A stretch of DNA of 64,000 nt from Xestospongia muta (Eukaryota; Porifera; Demospongiae; Haplosclerida; Petrosiidae): the NCBI GenBank assembly GCA_963693285.1, contig OY848917.1, positions 5,652,118-5,716,117 of the forward strand. Direction: 5' to 3'. Under the pieces are notes generated by a model. That model saw only the letters and a program-made list of their open reading frames with translations, ran no database searches and was not told the origin of the DNA. This document shows, piece by piece, positions 50,795 through 60,572 of the stretch. Numbering within the stretch: position 1 is the stretch's first letter; every line of letters starts with the position of its first letter. Both the position numbers and the translations under genes were made by a program.

Positions 50795-50964
50795 ATTTTT
50801 CATGACAATCTTGATTTCAATACAATTTGAAATTGATTGGTTGCGTTAATTAATTGATGATCACTTGGTTTGCATACATACCTACAAAGTATATTCAACA
50901 TTGGAATGCATCAATGATGTATACTGTTTTGATTACTAATTACTATGCAATTGACAGTTCATGT

Positions 50965-51440
50965 ATTTCCAGGACTATTGATTAATATCCCTAATCCACA
51001 CTCAGAGAAGATCGTCAAGTGTATGTTTTATGGACTAGTGGTACAGAAATACAAGCTAAAGCTAGGTACTTTCTTACTGGAAAAGAAGTTAAAATTGTAT
51101 GTGACTTTTTTGACTTATTTACAATGATATGCTTTATTAAACGTTGTCTTTTGTCAGTTAAACATGTTTCAATATTTTAGACATTAATTTTGATTTTCTT
51201 CTAATTAGATGTCTGATGTTTATATAATTATTGTTAATACAAGTATGGGATTCCCCTTGGAATTCCCCTTGGAATTCCCTTTGGAATTCCCCATGCTACA
51301 ACTAGAGGGTGGAGTAATAACATTGCTCAAAGGTCTGTAAAGATGAGACCTGTCACAGTAATGACAGGTTATGTGGTTGTCTTACCTATATATTTTGAAA
51401 AAGTGGAGATTCTTGATAGAGATTATGCAATCTTGGTAAG
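50965..51440 (+). pseudogene. Remnant of an E-type HSPA12 gene (3' end, downstream flank and exon 1 scraps)
   Basis: The stretch 50980-51127 corresponds to the last 150 bp of gene E (TEIQAKARY..F, then EEVKI(V)CDFL, then TYLQ), with one extra T shifting the frame. The following 200 bp match the region downstream of E, including the GGAATTCCCC word, here present in four tandem copies at about 51248-51290. The end (about 51320-51440) resembles the exon 1 remnant at 27846-28045. An E-like copy was thus once part of the repeat unit. Confidence 0.75.
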
Positions 51441-51534
51441 ACTTGGCTTTGTGTTTTTGTTAATATACATGTATATATAATTTATTGGTATGCATGCATG
51501 GCACACTTGCAAAAATATTTATAATAAAGGTTGT

Positions 51535-51718
51535 GGGTGCTTCTTGGTGTAACTTGACTGATGATGTAACAACTTGTCCTATGATGACATCACTAGTGTC
51601 ATAGAGTTAATAATGTTAGGTTTGGTTTAGGGCTTAGGTGATGTCATCATATATGATGACATCACATGTGTCATTTCATTATGATGTCATCATAGTCAAG
51701 TTACACCAAGAACCACCC
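51535..51718. mobile_element. 184-bp MITE with 25-bp TIRs and perfect 8-bp TSD
   Basis: GGGTGCTTCTTGGTGTAACT begins at 51535 and its inverse (AGTTACACCAAGAACCACCC) ends at 51718, with one mismatch. The flanks AAGGTTGT (51527-51534) and AAGGTTGT (51719-51726) are an exact 8-bp target-site duplication. An 8-bp duplication fits hAT-type transposition (P-type is the alternative). The interior has TGATGACATCA palindromes and no coding potential. Confidence 0.88.
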
Positions 51719-51744
51719 AAGGTTGTTTATAAGAATACCTCAGT

Positions 51745-52434
51745 ATGGTAGGTTTATAGCCTGACATAGTCAGCCTCTCCCTTAATTAATTGAGGGATCT
51801 GGTGGATTTTCTCATTTGTTAATCAAAACACTTGCAAATGCTAATTTAATTAAATTAAAATGTGCTACATTAATACATCATTAATTCAATTGGCCTCTAT
51901 ATTAGAACTGATACTGATTACTTTAAAAGCATTATTTGCAAGCTTGCTGATAGAAAAAAGTAATTAACTAACATAATCTTGTGTAGCCAACTCCTTCCCT
52001 CTGCAGTCAGGGAGAGGTGTTGGATACAGGCTACTACATTTCTTTATACTGACTAGCGTACCTCACATAGCCATGAATCTTCACCAATCACTTAAACATG
52101 GACATATAGATTATTATATTAGTACTACTTGACAAAATTTGGGAGGGTTAGTTTGTACCGATGCCACCATACCTAGCTTCTCCTCCCCTTTCCTACCCTT
52201 ATGGTTTTCTTAGTACTTATAAACAGAAAATATTTAATCATCTTAATGGAAACAACTGAAAAACATCATAATGACCACAAAATGTTGTCAGACCAAGTTA
52301 TTTTACACTTGTACTCTTCAAGATGTATGTCTTATGTATAGTATTCTTTTAACGGTGATAATGATGGAGATAAGAGGAAGATCATATAAGAGGTGAAAGA
52401 CTTCACTGACAGCTCACAGGAAATTGGTATTTAA
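51745..52434. repeat. Spacer block shared with the region after gene F
   Basis: About 51750-52135 matches 33705-34110 (TTTATAGCC.CACATAGTCA and following) with scattered substitutions and small indels. It is part of the large tandem unit. No gene is seen. Confidence 0.75.
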
Positions 52435-53770
52435 CATGCATACATTATTTAGTGTATATTTAATGATTATACAAGTACCACTATTATAGATGTTTTGAGC
52501 CAAGATGATGAACATAAGTTTTATCGATTTCCATCTAAGATATTTGTTCTATTGTTCTGCCTTCTCCATAGTCCTCAAACAATTGTTAGTATAACATTTT
52601 AGCATTGCTACTTGATTGTTTTCAACATAGGAGATTGTAATGCTAAATTCATTTAGTTCATGTTGAAAAGCTGTGTCATGAACATTCCCAGATTGTGGAC
52701 TGTCAGGACATTCCAATTACCTGAATTTGTACCTCCTTTCAAACTATATATTTAAATGACTTCACACAATTAAAGTGCAATATTGTCTATGTAACAGGTT
52801 TGTAATAACAATGGTATACCATTTTATGTCAACTTACAGTCATATTATGATGTATGGCAAACCCACACATTTCCAAGTGTTTAGTGAGATATCCTGTAAT
52901 GGCTTTATACACATCAGTAATTAACATAGTCATAATGATCTACATGTATGATTTTTAACCTAGGGAAATATGTAGAAGGTGGAATGTACACTGTAAAAAA
53001 TGATGGTTGATTTAACTATCATTTAGTTATACAGGTTGTAATTGCAAACTTATTTTTGTTGAAAAAGTAATCATAATACTGTTTTCATTACTAATATACT
53101 ACTGTTTATGTAGCTATAAAACCATCAATCTCATAGTACATCAGTAATCAAGTAGTATTATGTTTACATTTTACATATACAACCTGTATAACCATGTATT
53201 AGTTAATTCAACCAATCAATTTTACAGTGTAGGAAGTATTTGACAGATATTTTCATCTGTTATAATACTTTGTCACCACAGCAGTTAAACACAGTTCTGA
53301 ACACTCAATTTGGTATTAATGACTTGAACACACCCTTATATGATCACTGTTTTGTAGAGCTGGATATGGTTTAGTGAAACAATATGCTAATCCTGAATTC
53401 CAGCATTTTTAGTCATGACTCATCTTAAAAACTTTACTCTGATAATGCTTTTATCAACCAAGGCACTGAGAAGGTAAGTTAATATTTCTCGACTCACATT
53501 TCAGTTTTCAAATAGAGGAAAAGAAGATTTCATATAGCTCAGTGACTATTCTTTTAAGAGGATTTGGTAAGGGAGTTGATCAAATCAGAAATCTAGTTTA
53601 CATGTGAAGATGAAGTAGTGAAATAATTTAGTGCAGTCATTACTCATGGTGTTCTACTTGATCACTTGCACAGGAGAGTTCATTGCTATAGAAATCTTGA
53701 CAAAACAGTTATGTTAAAGTTTGATAATGGATTGAATGATGAACTTATTATAGACACATTTACTGAACTT
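52435..53770 (+). repeat. Ghost-gene segment, copy 4 (most eroded)
   Basis: Contains the TTTAGTGTATATTTAATGAT start block, the GATATTTTCATCTGTTATAA block with GCAGTTAAACACAGTTCTGA (about 53241-53300), and TTTCAGTTTTCAAATAGAGG (about 53500). It is interrupted by the 52989-53229 MITE. Large parts found in copies 1-3 are missing. Confidence 0.5.
52989..53229. mobile_element. 241-bp MITE with CACTGTAAAA termini and TA target site
   Basis: CACTGTAAAA at 52989-52998 is inverted as TTTTACAGTG at 53220-53229. Inner arms also pair (GGTTGATTTAACTA with TAGTTAATTCAACC; TATACAGGTTGTA with TACAACCTGTATA). TA flanks both ends, as expected for Tc1/mariner-type elements. Related but older copies lie in intron 1 of F (about 30935-31200), G (twice), H and I, and at 35287-35732. 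Confidence 0.8.
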
Positions 53771-54073
53771 CTTACCTGTCTCAAATCTATGTTTACATCA
53801 TGGTAGTTGTGAATGAATTGATGATTTTTGATGAATTTTAATATCCTCTCTTAGATCTCAGCTATTGAATTTACTTGTCTCTAGTATTAAATGTACTGAC
53901 TCCTGTGTCTATTGTCTATTTGTATTTAGATCATGTACACTTAAAACTAAAAGAAGGATAAGATAGATAGAGTGAAGAAATCAAAACAGTACTGAGGCAT
54001 TATTGTTACAAACCTGACATACAACAACTTATCAGTAATGTATAGTGATAGTGGGTGTTACCCGAAATGATTG
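53771..54073. other. 5' flank of gene I
   Basis: AT-rich sequence related to the flanks of F and G. No coding potential is supported. Confidence 0.45.
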
Positions 54074-54081
54074 TGACGTCA
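54074..54081 (+). promoter_or_regulatory. Perfect CRE/ATF-type octamer TGACGTCA upstream of gene I
   Basis: Lies 102 nt before the ATG of I, in the same block as in F and G (CCCGAAATGATTGTGACGTC). It is retained although the gene body is deleted. Confidence 0.55.
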
Positions 54082-54175
54082 TTACATCCCCACTTCTTGT
54101 TCAGAGGTAGAATCAGCATTGGATCAAGGATACTTTTTTTGGCTGTGCAGTCCGAAGTGGTCGTTGATCTTCAAG

Positions 54176-56603
54176 ATGGCATATTTTTATCAACCTGAAC
54201 CTCTTATTAGATCAAACAAAAAGAAACGTACAGTATTTGATTTGACTTTACAACCACGTCAGACGATTGCTGCTATCGATTTCGGAACTACTTTCGTCTC
54301 TCTGGCGTATACAACTAGTGGAGATGTAAACGTCAATACACTCAAACTTCATAGTACCTATGAGAGAGTGCCAAATGCTATATTACTGAAAAGAGTTCCT
54401 GGAAATAAATGTGTAGTGGAAGACTTTGGATCAAAAGCTCAGGGATCGTACTGTAAAATACGAAGCAGCGAACAACAAAATTATATTTATTTTGAGAGAA
54501 TTAAAATGCTCTTGGAAAGAGATGAGGTTGGTACTGTCCTCATTGTTAGCCCTACAGTAGTTAGCCATACATTACAAAATCAGTAGTGTCTGTGATACCA
54601 AGCAATTGTGGTAATGACCTGCATGAATGTCACTAGGATATTTGTTGAAAGTTTAATAATTTACAATACATCTTGTTTGCTAGCTATACTTTAATAGGAA
54701 AGTAGATTTAGACTTTAGTGTATACCATCTTTAAAGGAACTGTATTAGGATACAAACACTACAATATAGTTCACTGCAAAAATTCAAGCTATTTACTATC
54801 ATTCATTTAATCCAGTAATTACTCAGTGTTACTATTTTTGTCTTTTATACATAATACAATTCCTATAAGTAAAGGGTTACAATTATATTTTAAAACAAGT
54901 TACTGTAGAAATTGATTGATTCGTTTAATCAACATATGAGCTATACAAGTTGTATGTATGTAGCAAATTATTTCATGCTAACAAAATAGTAAATGTCTAA
55001 TGTTTTAATTCCTAACAAATTATCAGGTTGACTATAAACAATCCTAAAATAATGCCAATCCTGTAGTACATTAGTAATGAAAAGAGTATGAAGTTGACTT
55101 TCAGTTCACTTCAACTTGTTACATACATGAGAAATTTATATAACCATATATTAGTTAAATCAACAATCGATTTTTATAATAATATAATTTCCTTTAATAT
55201 CAAGTATTACATACATAGAGTGAATGCAAATAACTGTTACTGTTTTGATAATGACATGACCTTTTATGGGGACTTTTACAGTCTATTATTGTTAATGCCA
55301 CAGTTTATGTAAGTCTTATTCATACAAAACAACCAATCTATATAAATTATATATTATTCTTGTAGTGATTAAATGCTGACAATAATATTGAGCAATTGCG
55401 TCTTATTTGTATGCCTACAAAACTAAATACAATGTTGTGTCAGCATCTCCACCTAAACGTTATATGGTGATAGATATTGGAGGTGGTACTGTAGATATCA
55501 CAGTACAAGATCAGAGAGCTGATAAAGTCAGTGTAGTACTTACACCAATTGGAAATGCTTGGGGTGGAACAACAGTTAACAAAGCCTTTTCAGACGTACT
55601 AGGAGAAATTGTTGATGACAAAGAGTTTGAAGGCTTTTTAAGTAGAAAGGCTGTCCACAAAGCCATTTTAAACAAACTCTTGTATTCTGAATTTGAAGAT
55701 GAAAAGAGAAAGTTTGGTGACAAGTACAAAGCTGTTGCAACAGCTTCTGATGAGCTGATCATTAACCTTCCATCATCTTTTGTTGATTACTATCGTGATA
55801 AGATTCGATCCAGAGTACGTCGAATGGAAGGAGTGGACTTTGAAGATGAAGATGATGCCTTGTACATTAAATATGGTCATGTTGAAAAGAGACTGTTTCA
55901 ACCAACAATTGATGGCATTGTCAAATGTACTTTTACTGCTTTTAAGGAACTAAAAGAAAGAGTCGATACTATATATCTTGTGGGTGGATTTGGTGGATGC
56001 CAGTACATTTATAAAAAGTTAGAAGAAGCTATAAGGCGGTATCATGGAGTACATTATGACAAAATTGTTTGCCCTGAGCATCCCAATCTTGCTATTGCTA
56101 CTGGAGCAGTTATGTGGCGTAAAAATCCTGGTGTGATAGAATCTCGTAAAGCTGATGCCACCTATGGAATAGCTGTGTCTATTCCCTTTATAGATGGTGA
56201 ACATGAAGAACACTATCGATTTTATAATGAAGAGCAGCAGCAATATAGATGTGATGATGTATTTTGTGTATTTCTCCAAAAAGGGGAGCTAGCAAAAGCT
56301 GACGAGGTTTTCACAACCGATTTAACTCCTGGTTATCAACGCATGACTACTATATCTCTCACAATCTACACAACTCCAAATTTAGGAGTACAGTATGTAG
56401 AAGATGAAGAAGGAAGAGCAACTGTCCGGAAAATAGGTGAATTAGAAATTGATATACCCAACCCTGACAATCTTCCAAGGGAGGAACGTATTGTTGATGT
56501 TACAATGGATTTTAGTAGTACAGAAATACAAGCTAAAGCCAAGTATCGTGTGAATGGGCAAGAAGTTAAAACTGTTTGTGATTTTTTGTCTGCACAAATA
56601 TAG
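54176..56603 (+). pseudogene. HSPA12-like gene I, internally deleted (no exon 2)
   Basis: Exon 1 is intact (54176-54526, start MAYFYQPEPL, motif AAIDFGTTFVSLAY). Exon 3 is open from about 55430 to the normal stop at 56603 (VSASPPKRYMVIDIGGGTVD through VGGFGG to VCDFLSAQI). Exon 2 and the first 50 or so codons of exon 3, including LALEPEVAAIY, are absent. Intron 1 text (TACAAAACTAAATACAATG) runs directly into exon 3 (TTGTGTCAGCATCTCC). The only AG near the junction (55442-55443) would give the wrong phase. The locus has lost DWVITVPAI and the catalytic Glu region, so an active ATPase is not expected. A truncated product cannot be excluded. Confidence 0.8.
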
Positions 56604-57698
56604 ATTTTTCATTGCAATTTTAATTTAAATATGATGTAGAAAGAGATTAATTGTTTTAATTAATTTATTGTCACTTGGGTTACATATATGGCTAAAAGTA
56701 CAGTTATTTTTGGAAAAAATCAACAAAATATGTTATTTTCATTACAAATTACTGTGTAATTAACAGTTATATACTGTATGACATCTCAGAAAGGTCATGT
56801 ATGTGGTTAAGGAGGGTTGTCTTAATATAAACGTCATAGTGACAACACTCATGCACAATGTCTGGCATCAGCAATAATTCTTTTGTCTAAGTAATGAATA
56901 ATGTCATTGTTCAGACAATAACTTATACATGACCTATCAATTATTATAATTATTAATGATGAAAATTGCATTGTATATATTAGTGTTGTAATTGTTTAAC
57001 AATAACTAAAACTAAAACTATTTTTGTAATGGCCAAATCATTATTGTTATCAATAACAAACTATAACTAAAATTAAACAGCCATTGATTTATAATTAATA
57101 ACAAAAACTAAAATTACACAAAAGTAATTGTGAATTTTAGCCGTTTCACACAATCAGATCAGTTAACCATTCAAATATGTAATCAGTTAAACACAAACTA
57201 AAATAACAATCAATTAACACAATGATCAAGCTGAATGGTCAAAAGAAAGTTGTGAGACAGGCTGTCTGACTGTCCTACAAGAGATGCTTTTGGAAAGCAA
57301 AGAGAGTGCCTGCCTAGTAACTGAAGAGCTTGAGTGGAATGGTTTACAAACTAGGACTTTTTCAATTGCTGGAAATGCATGTATTGGAAAAAGAAATCAG
57401 CTAAGTGGCAATAACTTTGAAAGAGAAGTATTAATCAAAAATAACAAGGATTACTTGCTTATTACTTAGCATGTAGTAATTATCTTATTTGGTTTGTTGA
57501 TTTATAATAACAATAACTAAAAATCTATTACTATAACTAAAACTAAAATTCTTGGAGTTTTTGTGAACAATTAATAACTAAAACAATAATTATTACAAAT
57601 GGTTACAATAACAATAACAACAACTAAAATACAAATCCATTAGTTTTACAACACTAGTATATACTAGTGTCTCACTATATATTATATGCACTTCAAAT

Positions 57699-57743
<45 letters not shown>

Positions 57744-57989
57744 GTAAGTTTTATTTTTAATTGGTAGCTGTCATGTGGCTTGGACAAATGTTTTAAAACA
57801 ACATGAAATTATTCACTTGCAATATTCAGGCAAAGCTGCATTGACATTGTCAAGACAATTATATATAGACTACATGTACATCAATAATATTAATACAGAT
57901 TAACCTAATTTTTGGTATGATCTCTGGATATACAAGACAATGTCAAGACAAAAAAAAGTTATTGTTGATGTTTACGAAAATAGTATTAA
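56604..57989. other. AT-rich intergenic region with ACTAAA-rich simple sequence
   Basis: Much of 56995-57640 is made of AACTAAAACTA/AATAACAATAAC-like words (low-complexity minisatellite character). An (AT)n run lies at about 57702-57739. The 61-codon frame at 57284-57469 has no recognisable motif, and I do not call it a gene. Confidence 0.5.
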
Positions 57990-60545
57990 CTATCAGAAAT
58001 GGTACATGGCGGGTGTCAGAGCTGGGATAGTGCTATGGCCAGTTATGAAATAGCCTCACCAGAGAGTTTTGACTTTTCCAAACCTAAAGAATGGGTGAAG
58101 TGGAGTCATGGTTTCAAACGATTCAGAAAAGCTTCTGATCTAATCTGTAAACAGAGTATATTCAGGTTAATACACTCATTTATATGATGGGTAATAAAGC
58201 AGACAACATAATAAACTCATTTAACCTCAGTGCAGTGGACGAACAGAAATATGATGTTGTGATGGAGACTTTTGAAAATTTCATTGAAAAGTGAAACTTA
58301 ATCTACAAGAGAGCAAAGTTTAACTATATAAAGCAGAGAGAAGTAGAACTGGTAGACTCATTTGTAACTTCACACTACATGCTCACAGCACATTGCTGTT
58401 ATGGAACTCTTCACAATGGAATGATACATGACCACATAGTAGTGGAGTATTGGACTCGGCATTGTCCGAAAACGTGCAGTTGGATGCAGACCTAACATTT
58501 CATAAGGTCATCAATTCTGGTTGAGTAAAAAGAAGCTATTAAAAACAGGAATCAATTGTGAGATGTCAAAATACAGATGGACCCATCTAGTCTAGATTGT
58601 CAGGGCATAGATGACCCATGACACAAGGCTCCTGGAAGACCCTCCAGAGTTCTAAAGCAACCCATGCACAAATCCCCTTCTCTCACTAGAGAGCACAGGC
58701 CCTTGAGACCGGATTGAATGTACACTAGATGCAGGGAAAGAAGCTTCCCATCTTAAGCAGCACTGCCCAGCAAGGACTATGTGTAGTACTAAAAGTTCAG
58801 TAAATACAATTTCAATAAATGAAGAAGCTTCAGCTTTTCTGGGAGTAGTCACATCAGGCACCAAGCAACTGTGGATGATCCAATTGAGTGTGAATATTTG
58901 AGCTATAAAATTTAAAATAGATACAGGGGCTAATTTTACTGTTATCCTTTTATTTTATGCAGATTTTCAAAGCTGGCAAGTTATGACCCTCTACCAGAAG
59001 ACCTATTGGATCGACTCAACAATCACTCGATGTCTGCAGTCAATTCAATGACACTACTATAAACAATGACAAAAGCATCAGTGTACATAGTAATAGGGCT
59101 ATAAATGCTACTACTTGGACACTTAGATATAGATTCTTCGAAGCTTGTGGCAAGATTAGACTTTGTTAAACTTCTCAAGGACTCTATTATTCACAAATTT
59201 TGAATGCTTTTCAAAGGTTTTGGCATCATGAAAGGGAAGTAGTTAATCAAAGTCCAACCAGACAATAGACCATATACACTTCATACCCCAAAAAGAATCC
59301 CGACCCCATTGATGAATAAAGTTAAGAATGAATTGACGTGAATGCAGAACCTGGGGTGATTTCTCTAATACATAAACCAACCAAATAGTGTGCTGGTATT
59401 GTTGCCATACTGAAGCAGAATATCATAGTTTGAATCTTTATTAATCTCATCAAACTGAATGAGAGTGTCTGTTGAGAGACATATGTTTTACCCTCACTTG
59501 AACAAACCCTGGAAAATGTTCAGGAGCCAAAGTAATACCAGTTTTCCACACACCAGGTAAAAACCTTATTATTGCTGATGCTCTTTCTAGATCACTTGTT
59601 GGTATACCTAACCAGGGAGATAATATTTTCACACAGGAAGTGGATACCTTCATAAATCAAGTAGTAACGCATTTGCCAGCATCTTAACAGGAGCCTGGCA
59701 GAAATTAAAGGTGGTCAGAGCAGGATCCAGTTTGTAAGAAATTATGCTGTTATGTTACAGATGGCTGCCCAGATAGAACTAAAATTGACAGTACTGTGAA
59801 GTCCTATTTTACTGTTGCTAGGGAGATTACTTATGAGAGACTAATAATGTGTGAAGTTGTATTTTAATCCCAAATTCTACAAGGAATGACATCATAGAAA
59901 CGTTCCATCAAGAAATGATGAAATGTTGTGAAAGAGCTGAACAAACTGTAGTGGTTAGGCATAGAAAGAGGCATCAAAAAGGAGTGGAAAGTATCTAGTT
60001 TGCTCCAAGTATCAATTTCAGCAAGCTTAACCACTTACTCTGACCACAGTTCCTGATTATCAATGACAGAAGGTTGCTAAAGACATATTTCAGTGGAGAA
60101 GTAACTCTTATCTCCTAGTAATTTACTACTATTCAAGGTATATATTGTAGATTGCAAAGTTAACAACCACTAGTTCTAATGACATTGTTCGTCATATGAA
60201 ATCAATTTTGCACATTATGGCATCTCTGAGGAAGTAATATCTATTAAGGGATATCAGTATTCAGGAGAGCCATTTAGTAAGTTTTCTAAAGAATATGGAT
60301 TTATTAATACAACTTCTAGTCCCAAGTAGCCTCAGATTAATGGTGAAGCAGAGAGAGCTGTTAAAACTGTTAAACATTTATTAGAGAAAAGTACAGGCCC
60401 CTATTTTGCACTTTTTCTTACTGTTCAACCAGATTGTGCACAACACACACACACACACATATATAGTAGTACACAAAATCCTCCCACCCCTACCAATTTG
60501 AATGAAATTTACAAATTCTTAATCAAAATTACAAAAAACATTTAT
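57990..60545 (+). mobile_element. Degraded Ty3/gypsy-type retrotransposon, copy 2
   Basis: Plus-strand remnants occur in the canonical order. Gag-like text is SPESFDFSKPKEWVKWSHGF, then NKADNIINSFNLSAVDEQKY (58050-58300) and HCCYGTLHNGMIHDHIVVEY. A retropepsin-like piece has IKFKIDTGANFTVI (about 58905-58950). The start of reverse transcriptase (RPYTLHTPKRIPTPLMNKVK) is near 59265. An RNase H-end block HTPGKNLIIADALSRS is near 59551. An integrase-like block (SNSYLLVIYYYSRY, then DIVRHMKSI) is at 59950-60440. The core of reverse transcriptase is deleted and stops are frequent. LTRs were not identified. Copy 1 at 42030-45340 is a sister. Confidence 0.88.
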
Positions 60546-60572
60546 TTACAAAATTACCATAGTGTACATTTA

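Noticed and set aside
57284..57469. 61-codon frame in the spacer after gene I
   Set aside because: Short, isolated, in low-complexity surroundings, no motif.
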